From Ophiostoma sp. CBS 140.51 (Eukaryota; Ascomycota; Sordariomycetes; Ophiostomatales; Ophiostomataceae), in NCBI GenBank assembly GCA_029298735.1, contig JANSLP010000057.1, positions 1 to 64,000 of the forward strand: a stretch of 64,000 nt of DNA, in the 5' to 3' direction. Positions 21,551-32,107 of this stretch are shown here, piece by piece (positions within the stretch are counted from its first letter, which is position 1; the number at the start of each line of letters is the position of its first letter). The notes under the pieces were generated by a model, which saw nothing but the letters and a program-made list of their open reading frames with translations, had not been told where the DNA came from and searched no databases. Made by a program: the position numbers and the translations under genes.

Positions 21551-24198
21551 TTTGGAATTGAGGGGCACGAACTGTCGTGAAGTTAAGTTGTCGGGTGTTG
21601 TTGAGATGTGGTGGGAGGCCAATTGGTTCCGAGAAGATGTGAGTTGAAGATGGAGCTGAAGAAGGCTTAAGATGTTGAGAGAGGATGAAGAGAAGAGAAA
21701 GGAAAATAACAAGCGAGCGAGACGGCCAATATATATACTCGGCAAGATAGCTCTGAATATGTCGGACACTTTACCAAATTGACCAAAGGGACGATATGGC
21801 TAGCCGTTGTCTGTTGGTGGCCAGACTATTTTGATTCGAGTTCGTCTTCTTTTTCCTCCTTTCCCCTTCTTTCGTGCCTTTTTCGTCTTTTGCTGCAAGC
21901 TGCATCAGCAACATGGAGGCAAGCCTTACCTCCGGCCTTGGCTTAGGCAAGCTGTGGAATCGAGGAACAGCCCAAATTACCCATACAAAAGAGCACACAA
22001 TTAAAAACAGCCACCTACGTTTGGGCTGAGCTCATTGTTGCCGTCCCTTTCTTGGGGTCCGCCCACTTTCGCATGTAAGTGCGCTCCTCTGCTGGTGCAA
22101 TAATACAGCCGCTCCTCGGTAGCTGCCTTTTGCGGACCCACCGAACGTGGGAGTGAACGAATCGCTTGCAACTCCGCATCAACTTCGCGCAGTTGCATTT
22201 CCCGTCGTTCCCTGCATTTTGTGGCTTTCTTTGCTTCTTCCCCCCTCCTCCTCTCTCTCCGTCGGCTTCATTGCTTCTTTTTGCGCTAAGCTGGAGGTGG
22301 AAGCGAAACAACCCTTACCGAAGCCGTTCGTCGTTGCCCCAGCTGTTGGCGTAAGTACTATCTAAAGTTGCTCGTGTTCATTGGCGTCGATTGCATTGAC
22401 TCGGCTCTTGGCCATTGTCGTTTTGGCCGTAAATTTTTAGTATGTAAGAAGGCAACTGTCTCCAAGAGCGGCCCACGGAGATTAGATTGCATCTTTACAT
22501 CAGCAAACCATTGCGTCGTCTGCTCTTTCCTTACAAAGCAGACATTGGTAAAACAACAGGAAGTCGCCGTGCCCCATACCCTCTCCCATTATGGAAGGAG
22601 AGATGCTACTGTAGGGGCCTTTCTCGGTTTTCTCGCCTGTGAGAGGCTCCTTCCCGTTTACTTGCCGCTTCTGTCTTCTCCGACTAGCAAGTTGATGTCA
22701 CTCCATGTCTACTGTATATTGTTTGTAGGGACAAATTATGTGTGCGGCTGTTGTTTGCCTCATCTTCTTGAGACACAATGTACTTCACGGAATCTCCCCG
22801 TCGATTTCGAATCAATTGAGCTTGTAGTCACAAGAAAAAGTGTCCGAACGGCGGTCAAAGTCCATTAAGAGGAAGAAGAAGTCATTAACGATCGTACTTT
22901 CCCTGTTGATCGCAAACTGTTTTTCTTTCCGGGCCTTTCGACTCGACGAAGTACTCGTGGCAGGCTCGAACCTCAAAAGTTCCCCCCACTTTTTGTACCC
23001 CAAAGAAAACCTTAAACCCGTTCGCCGTCAGAGCAGCGTACCAATGAGCCGTTCTGGCCCGTTGAACCCCCCTGTCGTTTGGGGTACTTCTGTGCCTGTT
23101 GGCGCATGGAGTTAAAGATTTTGCTGACGGCAGATTCTCCGGGGACAAGCTCACAAGGCAAAGAAAGGAGCCAAGGAACCAAGACAGCGCAAATACCTTC
23201 CGCACCACGCGGTTCTTTGGTAAGGACTAAGGAGGCTCGGAGCCTCCCCTGATGTTGTCCATCAGCCGCCTTTCTGGGCGATCTTTTGGGGAGGTCGACG
23301 CACGTACGGCGGTAAGCTGCTAATTCCGCCGCCCTGACGCTCCATGGCTGTACGAATTCACAAATCTCCACTATCAACGTCAACTTTTGTAGATTCGGAA
23401 CCGAAAACGAGGACAACAACAACCACAACAACGGCTCCACGTGTATCTCTGGAGTCCGTCGTTCCTGGAGACTTATCGCATTACAAACAATACCCTCTTC
23501 TACCTCGAAAATATAGATTATATCCCTCTTCTTTTTGTAATCAGACCGAATTGTTGGCCACCCGTGTAGACTTTTATGAAGATTGTTGAGATCGAATTGT
23601 CTCGTCACAAATCTTCAGATGAGCCCACTTTATTTTCTTCTTCTTGATACAGACCGTTTCTCCATTTCGTCCACTCTTTTTCGATCAAGACCATACGGCG
23701 GTGTCCGTACTGCGGATGAACTACTTGAAAACGGCACATCCTTCACACCGTGTCCCCTTTCCCGACGGTTTGAAGATATTTGACCCGACTTCTTCTTTCC
23801 TACGGGCCAACAGTTGAGGCCGTGTACGATATTAAACGTACGATGTATGTTGGTGATGTTAAATATTCTTCAAATTTTTGTCCGCCGCTCGCTGCATTTA
23901 ATTGATTAACATTTACTGTATGATAACGGTCTATGCAACATGATGTATCTCGATATGCTCCCAACAAATACAATCCCGAACAGAAACAGCACACAAGATG
24001 ATGAGAGAAATAAAGAGATAAACGAACAAAAATAAGTACAATGTAAAACAGAAATAATGCAGGATATGCTTCCTCCCTTCTCCAGCCCATTCCCTTTTTC
24101 CCAATTTTCCCAGCCACTCCAACACCATGTATGAGTTTTCTTTATGTACATCTCAATACCTACCACTGCCACTTTTCTTCCTGCTACGCACCCTCCCC
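21551..24198. other. Long intergenic region
   Basis: Tandem spacer of 2.6 kb between MDV1 (-) and the aldo-keto reductase (-). The part near 21730 is the reductase promoter. The interval 22000-23800 holds only short ORFs with no family resemblance, and 23850-24150 is AT-rich and probably the MDV1 3' UTR. No RNA gene was recognised. Confidence 0.5.
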
Positions 24199-26406
24199 CT
24201 AACACGTCCACACACCAATGCGGCCGTCCCGGCGACCCTCCACCATGTACCCGTCTCGTATCCGCACGTGCTCCACAATCGCAGGCGCCGTACTGTGGCC
24301 ATCCTCGGCCGCCGCAATCCCCGCGCCGCAGTCCCATTGCCGGCCCTCCACCTTGTCGTACACCTTGACAACATCCTCGCCCGCCGCACTCACAATCCGC
24401 CGCGCGTCAAACATCATGCTTGTGACAGGGCTGTCGTAGGCATAGGCATCGTAAATCGAGCCAGTCCGCAGGTCCCAGATTCGGATGCTGCGGTCCATGC
24501 TACCCGTCACCAGGTGCACGTCGTCAAACTGCAGGCACGTCACAGGGCCCGTGTGGCCCACTAGGCTGCGGTGCACTTGGCCACTCCGCAGATCCCAAAG
24601 GCGCACCATACCGTCGGCCGTACCGCACGCCAGCGCCGCGTCAAACACTTGCAGGGCGCCCACAAAATCAGCCGCTTCCGTCTGGGCGCGTGACGTCTGC
24701 CGCCACGTGCCGCTCTCGCCGACACCGGTACCGCTGGCAGCGCTGTTGACACTCGCAGACGCCTGGGCGGCGGCCCACATGACATCCAACGTCTGCACGC
24801 ACCGGCCCTTTTCCAGGTCCCACTGCCGCATTGTCTTGTCCGACGAACCCGACACGAGCACGTCGCCCCGGAAGTGCAGCGCCGTGATCTCGCCCATGTG
24901 TGCCGACAGCGTAATGAGAGGGCAGTCGGCCATGCTGTCGGCAGGTGGCTCGACAGGCTCGTCGTCTGGGTTCTCGAAAGCAATACCGCCATCATCGTCG
25001 TCCTCAACGGCTGCACTACCGCCGCCACTGCCACCACTTGCGCCGCCGTTGCCGCTCTTGCTAAACAGGCTGCCGTGTGGGTCGTACCGTGACCGGCTCA
25101 AGTCCCACAAACGAATGGTTGCGTCGGCCGAGCCCGTGGCCAGGATGTTGTCCTCGACCTGCAGCGTGCGGACGGATGCCGTGTGGCCCTCGAGCAGACC
25201 AATGCAGCGGCCGGCATTCAAGTCCCAGACGCGCACGGTATCGTCCATGCCTGCCGAGACGAGCGTGCCAAAGGGTGCGTCAAAGTCAATGGCGGTCACA
25301 GCGTCCTGGTGCGCGCGAATTTCGCGAATACTGGTACCCGGGTGGAAGTGCTCGTGCAGGATCGGCATTGACTTTTTACGCAGGACCTTGGGCGTCCTAC
25401 GCCCAGCCGTCGATCGTGAGGGAGTGCTACCGGCCGAGGGGATCTTTTCGTAGATGGATTGCGACATGAAACCGGTGGATGCGTCGCCGTTGGTCGATTC
25501 GAGGGCGCCCTCTTCGTCGTCGTTGTCTAATGCGAGGTCGACGTCCGATTTTGTCGGCGAGTTGGCAGCAATCGACTCGGCCTCGTCCGCCAGCTCCTGC
25601 GCAATATCTATTCGGCCCTCCAGGTCCATGACTGTGATGTTAGTGGGCGTACGGGCGTAGTAAAACACGTTATGAACGCGCAACTGTGACTTACTATCAT
25701 GCTCCAGCAATGCTTCGTCCTGCTCCAGGTTGGCTAGCCGGTCCAGCAGAATCTTGCGCATACCAGCCAGATTGGCCACCTTGATGTCAATCTCCCGGAT
25801 CTCGCTGCCGGCCATATTCTTGCGGATGCCCAGCATCTCAAACTGGTGCATCATCGCTGACTTTTCTTTCCGCATCTTGTGCAGCGCATGGGGTCCATCG
25901 GGCGTCGAGGGTTTGTCGTCGAGCATCTTGCGGCCGCGTGACGAGCGCCGCCGGTGGTTGGCATTTCCAGTATGACCGTGGTGGCCGTGCTTCTTGCCCT
26001 CCTCGGTCATTTCGGGGAACGTAGCCTGGAAGCCCTGGAACAACGAGTAGGCGTTGTCATCCTCGGGGATGTTTTGCAGCATTTCTTCGGGCAAATAAGA
26101 AAGGGCGCGGTGGCGGATCTCACTCGTGGACAGGCGCGAGCGGACCATGTCGGTGGGCGTTGTGCGGGCCATGGCGAGGACGCTACGCTGGACGTGCGGG
26201 CGTCGCAGCTGGCGGTGCACCTCGGACATGGCCGACTGGTAGTGGGCATTGGCGGACGGGTTGTCGGAGGCGGGCCCCATGAGGTGAGAGGCCGTTGTGG
26301 TTACCTTACGGCCAAAGGCCTCGATCCCTGCGGCGGAGATGATGGACGTGTCCTCGTCGCCACCGAGGTCGTCATGGTAGGCATTGTGGGAGTCGTCGTT
26401 GGCCAT
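24199..26406 (-). CDS. MDV1: Mitochondrial division protein 1 (Mdv1), WD40
   Basis: Adaptor that links the outer-membrane receptor Fis1 to the dynamin Dnm1 during mitochondrial fission. Exons 26406-25695 and 25631-24199 give 714 residues. The N-terminal half is helical (VHRQLRRPHVQRSVLAMART, LPEEMLQNIPEDDNAYSLFQ), followed by a coiled coil around DIKVANLAGMRKILLDRLAN. Seven WD40-like repeats follow (GTLVSAGMDDTVRVWDLNAG, ILATGSADATIRLWDLSRSR, DVLVSGSSDKTMRQWDLEKG, HLVTGSMDRSIRIWDLRTGS). The intron (25694-25632) is 63 nt with GTAAGT, CTAAC and CACAG. It contains no in-frame stop, so an unspliced reading also stays open. Removing it restores the LLEHD-IMDLEGRI junction. Confidence 0.93.
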   Translation of the reverse strand: MANDDSHNAYHDDLGGDEDTSIISAAGIEAFGRKVTTTASHLMGPASDNPSANAHYQSAMSEVHRQLRRPHVQRSVLAMARTTPTDMVRSRLSTSEIRHRALSYLPEEMLQNIPEDDNAYSLFQGFQATFPEMTEEGKKHGHHGHTGNANHRRRSSRGRKMLDDKPSTPDGPHALHKMRKEKSAMMHQFEMLGIRKNMAGSEIREIDIKVANLAGMRKILLDRLANLEQDEALLEHDSKSQLRVHNVFYYARTPTNITVMDLEGRIDIAQELADEAESIAANSPTKSDVDLALDNDDEEGALESTNGDASTGFMSQSIYEKIPSAGSTPSRSTAGRRTPKVLRKKSMPILHEHFHPGTSIREIRAHQDAVTAIDFDAPFGTLVSAGMDDTVRVWDLNAGRCIGLLEGHTASVRTLQVEDNILATGSADATIRLWDLSRSRYDPHGSLFSKSGNGGASGGSGGGSAAVEDDDDGGIAFENPDDEPVEPPADSMADCPLITLSAHMGEITALHFRGDVLVSGSSDKTMRQWDLEKGRCVQTLDVMWAAAQASASVNSAASGTGVGESGTWRQTSRAQTEAADFVGALQVFDAALACGTADGMVRLWDLRSGQVHRSLVGHTGPVTCLQFDDVHLVTGSMDRSIRIWDLRTGSIYDAYAYDSPVTSMMFDARRIVSAAGEDVVKVYDKVEGRQWDCGAGIAAAEDGHSTAPAIVEHVRIRDGYMVEGRRDGRIGVWTC

Positions 26407-27839
26407 GCGGGCATGTGGGGGATGTTGTCGATGAGGGGAGCAGGTTTTATCGTCACGTCGTTGTCGTCAAGTCGTCGCAGTTGATCGTCTTGTCGAGAGC
26501 TGCTTCGTGACGTAGTCGCGTGTCCCCGCGCGTTTGCCGCTATCAGCTACCGCGAATCGTGCTGCGATAGGATCGATGGTCGATGGGCGTGCCGCGTCGA
26601 GTCAATGGCTTGCTGGTGCCAGGCAATTGACACGTCGTCTTGTCGTGTTGCCTTGTTGTCTTATCGTCTGATGTTTTCTTTTTTGTGAGGCAGCAAAAGT
26701 TTTGTAGTTTGTGCGAGATGAAAAGGCCCGGAGAAAAGCGGGTATCGATTCCGCCAAACCGGGGTTGTGGACAACTGTGGACAACGCGTGCGATTTCGAT
26801 CGAGAGCTAGGGTAAAGTGAAGAGCCGAGGATGGAGGGGAGAGGATGAAGAGAAACAGAAGAAGAGAAGGGAAAAGAGAGGAGAGAAAAGGGGAGATTTA
26901 GAAAAGACGATACTCTCGTTTGCCAGGGAAAGAGCAGAAGAGGCAAACAAAGGGAAGGAAAGACGTGAAGATCCACTCTTGCTGCTTGGTGGTGCTTTCC
27001 TGGTCTCGCTGGGTGCTTTGCTGTCTTGCCCTTGCTGCTTCCTTTTTTGGCGCCTCTTGATTTGCTCTTCTGGCCCAGACAAAGCCGAGCAAGGTTGATG
27101 CGTGGAAGGGGGGAAGGTGTTCTCAGTGTGGTCCTGAGTCGTCGCCTCCCAAAGCAGCCTAGCCAGCACCTGCCTTGAACCTGCGTGGAAGACTGAGGAC
27201 GCGCTGCAGGAGGGAGAAGGAGGCACCTCAAATGGAGAGCTCTTATTGGCTAACGTGACCTGAAGCATGTGGGCCGCTCTACAGGGTACGTCACTGACTC
27301 TTCAGGGGGCCAGCAGGGGCAAGCTCTGCCATGCGGTGCCAGAAATAGGGGGAAGCCACTGAGAAATGACGAGAATGACGAGCCTGGACTGCCGCAGCCC
27401 TGTCCAGTCCGGCCCAGAGATTGACCTGATTGCCCTGAACAATAATATGGGGCAGCCTCCCTTTGCAGTCTCCAGCGCATTGAGCATTGGCAAATGAGAG
27501 CTCTTTCCCCTGTATGGAATCTGTGGTCGATGGTTTGGCTGTCTCCGGCGCGCAAATCTGATTCGAGCTTCACTACTCCGCAAAATGATTGAGCCGACCT
27601 TGACTCAGAGCAGTCAGAGCGATAGAGCAGATCTGAAGGAATGAGGCTTAGGCTCACCGGCATTCTCACCACCGACTTTTGACGTTTTGTCATTTTTGTT
27701 CTTTTGTCAATTTCTGTCTGATTTATTTGAGGCTCTGCTCTCCTCTCGAGGTCTCCTCCTATTTATTGAGGTCATCCGTCAAGTTTCACAGATTTTCACA
27801 AAAACATCACCAACTTATCACATCTTCATCGTCACCGCC
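26407..27839. other. Divergent promoter region
   Basis: Spacer between MDV1 (-) and chorismate mutase (+). Purine-rich strand bias is seen at 26800-26960. A perfect TGACTCA lies at 27601-27607 and is annotated separately. No gene is recognised. Confidence 0.5.
27601..27607. promoter_or_regulatory. Gcn4/CPC1-type site TGACTCA
   Basis: Perfect TGACTCA 233 bases upstream of the chorismate mutase start. This is the consensus of the general amino-acid control activator (Gcn4 in yeast, CPC-1 in Neurospora). Its position before an aromatic amino-acid gene makes it plausible; binding is inferred. Confidence 0.5.
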
Positions 27840-28874
27840 ATGGACTCCTCGATCGACTTCTCCGACCCCTCGCATGCCCTGGACCTGGGCCGGATCCGCG
27901 AGCAGCTGATGTATGTATATCTGAGGGTGGTGATCTGTCATACTCTCTCGCTCGTCGACTAACAGAAAAGCCGCCTTGAGGATACCATTACTTTCCATCT
28001 CATTGAGCGCGCCCAGTTCCCGCTCAACAAGACCATCTACGAACCCGGCGCCGTGCAGATCCGCGATGCATCGCTGCCGCTGCTCGGTCTTTTGAGTGGC
28101 AAGCGCAGCAAGCAGTACTCCTTCATGGACTGGTACCTCGCCCAGCAGGAAGCGCTGCAGTCGCGCATCCGCCGCTTCGAGTCGCCCGACGAGAACCCCT
28201 TCTTCCCCGAGGCTGTCCAGAAGCCCATCCTGAAGCCGCTCAACTACCCGCACGTCCTGCACCCTAACGACGTCGTCGTCAACGACCGCATCAAGGAATA
28301 CTACGTCGAGACGCTACTACCGGCCGTCTGTGCCGATTTCGGCCACGGTGACCGTGGGGAGACGCAGGAGAACTACGGCTCGTCGGCGACGTGCGACATT
28401 GCCGTTCTTCAGGCGCTGTCGCGGCGTATCCACTTTGGCAAGTTTGTGGCCGAGTCCAAGTTTAGATCGGAGACGGCCAAGTTCACGGCCCTGATTGAGG
28501 CTGAGGACCGCGAGGGACTGGGCGAAGCGATTGTCAACAAGAAGGTAGAGCAGATGATTCTGCAGCGGATGCGCCGCAAGGTTGAGACGTTCGGTCAGGA
28601 GGTGTCGGCGGACGGCACAGCTTCGGCCACGCCGACAGCCAACAAGCTGAATGCTGAGGCCGTCGTCGAGCTGTACGAGAAGTTTGTGATCCCCGTCACC
28701 AAGGATGTCGAGGTCGAGTACCTGATGCAGCGCCTGCTGACGCCGCCGCCGACGCCATGGTACGCGTCGTTGCGCAAGTCGAGCACACCCGAGACGCTGC
28801 TGTGGGCTCTGACGGTCGGCGGTGCTGTGGCAGCTACTGCTGTTGCTGCTCTGCAGTGGCTTCCTCGGAAGTAG
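27840..28874 (+). CDS. ARO7: Chorismate mutase with hydrophobic C-terminal tail
   Basis: Converts chorismate to prephenate at the start of Tyr/Phe synthesis. Exons 27840-27910 and 27971-28874 give 324 residues. The junction reads IREQLI-RLEDTITFHLIERAQ, matching the conserved fungal helix 1. It requires the acceptor AAAAG at 27970 rather than the CAG at 27965, which lies on the CTAAC branch motif. Conserved helices follow: YSFMDWYLAQQEALQSRIRR, DIAVLQALSRRIHFGKFVAE, and KDVEVEYLMQRLL, where eukaryotic enzymes usually end. Here about 45 more residues follow, ending TLLWALTVGGAVAATAVAAL and QWLPRK, a good single membrane span with a basic end. The enzyme may be tail-anchored, which would be unusual for this cytosolic family. 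Confidence 0.93.
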
Positions 28875-29178
28875 GGAAAGCAAAATAAAATCTAATTAAA
28901 AATGAAATATGCACGTTGATTTACTGTATTTATTCAATGATTTGGTTGGAAAGGAAAGCGAGAAGGGGTGACAGAATCAATGTTTATAAATGAAGGACTG
29001 AAAAGACAATATAAAAAAAAAAAATCAAGATTTTGTCTGACAGATTTTTTTAAAGAAAATTTATAATTTTAAAATGGAAGTAAAATAGTAGAAATTTATA
29101 AAGTCATAAATGCGTGTCATTTTTGCTACCGAGCCCCGTCTATATTACTTTGCTTTACTTCTTTCCGCCTTTCTCTGC
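28875..29178. other. Convergent AT-rich spacer
   Basis: Very AT-rich spacer (A13 run near 29015) between the facing 3' ends of chorismate mutase and BCP1. Probably both 3' UTRs. Confidence 0.5.
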
Positions 29179-30189
29179 CTACGCCGACTGAACGTACTTG
29201 CTGACAGCCTCGATGGCGGCCGGCAGCTTGTCCGCTTCAATCAGCACCAACAGACCTTGCGACTTGACACCCAGCTCCTGGAAGGCCCGCTTGCTGTCGG
29301 CCACGGACTCGTCAATCTTGGTGTACGGGAAGGTACCCGCAGCAACGGCGTGCTTCCGCAGCACCTCGTCCTCGGGGTGGAAGTAGTAAAACGGCTCCGA
29401 AGAAGATGATGAAGCACCCGACGTCTTGGCCTTCTTCCGCTTCTTGCTCTTGCCGCTCTCGTCGTCGTCGTCGTCCTCGTCAATCACCATCATGCCGCCC
29501 AGGTCCGACTGCACCTCCTCGTACGTCTTGGACAGGATCAGGTAGTGTGTGAAAGCATACGGCTCGCCGTCCTCGACGGCTGCCTCGACCTCGTCAATCA
29601 GCATCGTGTACAGCGGCGGCGCAATCTCGGCGGGCATGTTGATCAGACGCTCCGACAGGATCAGGCCAATGTGCGGCTTGCCGGCCTCAGAGGGGCCCGA
29701 CGACTGGTCCTTGAGGAGCGGCACAAGGGGTGCCAGCTTGTCATTGGTCTCAGCTGCCGTCGTGGCCTTGTCGGCCAGGTACTGCGTCAGCTGTGCGACT
29801 GCCTTGTTCTCGCGCTGTTCGCGCAGACTGAGCGCCGTCAGTAGTGCATAGGCATCGTTGGCCTTGCCGTCGACCTTGACGGTGGAGCCAATGGTGGACT
29901 GGGCCAGGATGCAGTCGGCCAGCCCCGAGACGTCAAAGAGCGCGGCGTCAACATCGAGCAGCTGGCGGAGCAGCGTCTTGGTGCCGTGGAAGTCGATTTC
30001 CGAGTCAAAGTTGAACCACTCAAACTCGACATTAACGACGTCAAAGTCCTGCACCGTGTTAGTAGATGATCTCACACCGCACATGGTTTTTATATCAGTA
30101 GAAAGACTCACCTCACCCGAGTCGGAATCGTCCATGCGGTCCTCATCGTGGACCTTGTTGGCCGCCTCTCTTGACCGCTTCTTGCCCAT
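29179..30189 (-). CDS. BCP1: Bcp1/BCCIP family protein
   Basis: Bcp1 is a conserved nuclear chaperone-like protein linked in yeast to nuclear export and ribosomal protein handling. Exons 30189-30112 and 30048-29179 give 315 residues. It begins MGKKRSREAANK and continues after the intron DFDVVNVEFEWFNFDSEIDF, the family hallmark, then LLRQLLDVDAALFDVSGLAD, HIGLILSERLINMPAEIAPP and a C-terminal EPFYYFHPEDEVLRKHA. An acidic and basic insert (DEDDDDDESGKSKKRKKAK) matches the family's variable loop. The 63-nt intron (30111-30049, GTGAGT donor) lacks an in-frame stop. An upstream in-frame extension has no ATG, so the MGKKRS start is used. Confidence 0.92.
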   Translation of the reverse strand: MGKKRSREAANKVHDEDRMDDSDSGEVSLSTDIKTMCGVRSSTNTVQDFDVVNVEFEWFNFDSEIDFHGTKTLLRQLLDVDAALFDVSGLADCILAQSTIGSTVKVDGKANDAYALLTALSLREQRENKAVAQLTQYLADKATTAAETNDKLAPLVPLLKDQSSGPSEAGKPHIGLILSERLINMPAEIAPPLYTMLIDEVEAAVEDGEPYAFTHYLILSKTYEEVQSDLGGMMVIDEDDDDDESGKSKKRKKAKTSGASSSSSEPFYYFHPEDEVLRKHAVAAGTFPYTKIDESVADSKRAFQELGVKSQGLLVLIEADKLPAAIEAVSKYVQSA

Positions 30190-31476
30190 TGTGATGTGTG
30201 TGGGGTGTGTGAGTGTTATAAAGTTTGGTTTGAGTTTGTTTGAGTTTGTATCAACTCTTTTGAGATCGAAACGCCAGTTATGAACTTTGTCTTGTTGATT
30301 TTGGTCGTCTTTTTTCTGTTGAAAATTTATGACGTCGGCCTGTGATTGGCCCACTTGGAGGTCTTGGTGGTGTTTAGAGGTACACGTGTTTGTGTGTGTA
30401 TCTCACCCAACTTGAGGTACCACTCCAGTCCTCACTTTAGTAACAGATGGCAGACGTTACAACAAGGCGTCCACAGATCTCAACCAAATATCTCTCGTTT
30501 CTTCTTTGAACGGCACCTCATTTCAATATTATCGTACTAATAGACATGTATGGTTGACCTGTTGCAGCAAAGATATTGAAGTCAACGACATCTCACAGCA
30601 AACAGAGTCACGTGAAATAATCGCACTTAGATGGTATTTTACACGACTCTCTTCAGTCTTGGACACTATTTCTTCTGACGGAATAAATACCAGGTACATC
30701 ATACTAGTCGCAGAAGCAAGGGAGAGCTGTATCGAGTTGGTGATGCTCAAATCTTCATGAACAGAGCCATCTTGGGACACAGCGTTATCCAGTGCCTGGC
30801 CGTATGCAGCAATGGTCGATTTTTAGAGGCTGTTTCGCTGTTTTCGACGGTTTCAGGGGGAAATGGGGCCGCTGTGCGCTGTTTCGAAATGACATAAGCA
30901 AATCTCTTGGCCGTTTCCGCCTGTTGTCTTGCAGTTTGGTGCTCCTGTTTTGGTGGGGCCTTTGTCGTCAGCTCTTCTGGGTCGCTGTGTCCACAACGGG
31001 CTTTCAGTGGGAAGATGTCACTTTACCTTGGCACGTAGTGGAGAAGGTACATTAACACAAACCACTACATCATCCTGCACCAGCACTTTCTCCTAAGACA
31101 CTGGCCATCCACAGGGGGAAGGTGCGTTGCGCCCGCCCCATCTTCCCTCCGAAACAGGTCGCAGGCGCAGCTGGTATTACGGTATTACGGGTCAGGATAG
31201 CTCTTTCTCTTTTTTTGCTTGCTTTTGCCCTCCCTCCTTCTTTCTGACCACCTCTTTCCACACCTCTCACTTCGTCCCATCGAAACTATTCTGCTGCCTT
31301 GCTTGTCCACGTTTTCCACACAACATCTCTACCAACGTCACACGCCCACCAAAGCAACGCTTTCCAATTCATCCGATCTTTCTCGATCTACCGCAACCTT
31401 TCCTCCTCATCGCCTCGTCGACCTCCATCAAACCCATCAACCTCCTTTCCCGCGCGCATCCCAATAAACCGAAACA
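30190..31476. other. Divergent promoter region
   Basis: Spacer between BCP1 (-) and TVP15 (+). CACGTG motifs occur near 30384 and 30612. The final 250 bases before the TVP15 start are pyrimidine-rich with repeated ACC/TCC words and look like its leader. No gene is seen. Confidence 0.5.
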
Positions 31477-32107
31477 ATGGATTTGTCCAACATCTTGTGA
31501 GCTTGCGCTAGTATGGAAGAGCTTTGAAGCTCTCCGGCTCTCTCTGTCATTCGCTGTACCTTGTCGCTTGAGCACGCCTGCTAACCATTCTCTCTCTTCT
31601 ACAGCCGCATCGTCAACCTTGGCGTTGGTGTCATCATGGTCCTTGGTGGCATCTCGCAGTTCTTCCCGATCAGCTTGTGAGTTCCGCTGCGCACCTGTCG
31701 CGTACTCCCCGCTTGCCGCGCGCGATACTAACCACTCTCGCCCAATCTCCAGCCAGTCCGTCGTTATCGGCATCTACGTGATCCTGTTCGGTCTCGCCAC
31801 CGCCCTTCTCGAGTTCCAGATTCCTCCCCAGGTCTCGCGGTACGCGTCCTTCCTCTTCTCGTTCATCGGACGTGGTATTTGTAGGTCTCCCCCACGCCCT
31901 CTATTTTGTCTTGTTCACCCCTAACTTGCGAAAGTCTACGTCTTCATCGGCTCCATTCTCCTCCACGACCACACCCTGCGCATCATCGCTGGCTCCATTG
32001 TCGGCATCATCGGTCTGGCTTACTGCGTGCTCGAGTTTGTGCCCTCCATTGAGCCTCCTGCCAACATGCGCGAGGCCGATGCCGGCTGGGGCGCCGAGCA
32101 GGTGTAA
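31477..32107 (+). CDS. TVP15: Golgi membrane protein Tvp15 / COPI-associated
   Basis: Small Golgi membrane protein of the COPI-associated family. Four exons: 31477-31496 (20 nt), 31605-31676, 31753-31880 and 31935-32107, giving 130 residues. The product starts MDLSNIF and continues RIVNLGVGVIMVLGGISQFF, then VVIGIYVILFGLATALLEFQ, SFLFSFIGRG-IFYVFIGSIL and IIAGSIVGIIGLAYCVLEFV, four membrane segments as in yeast Tvp15. Introns 1 and 2 have GTGAG donors, and intron 3 has GTAGGT with an AAAG acceptor after a CTAAC branch motif. The tiny first exon is fixed by phase and by the only suitable ATG. Role in Golgi vesicle traffic is taken from the family. Confidence 0.9.

Noticed and set aside
22950..22990. 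Possible tRNA from a GAGGTTCGAGCCT sequence on the minus strand
   Set aside because: The T-loop-like match has no partner acceptor stem, D-arm or anticodon arm at the right spacing.
24485..25453. 322-codon plus-strand ORF
   Set aside because: Antisense shadow of the MDV1 WD40 repeats.
30190..30354. N-terminal extension of BCP1
   Set aside because: The frame is open upstream but begins with GTG, not ATG, and does not match the family; MGKKRS is the natural start.
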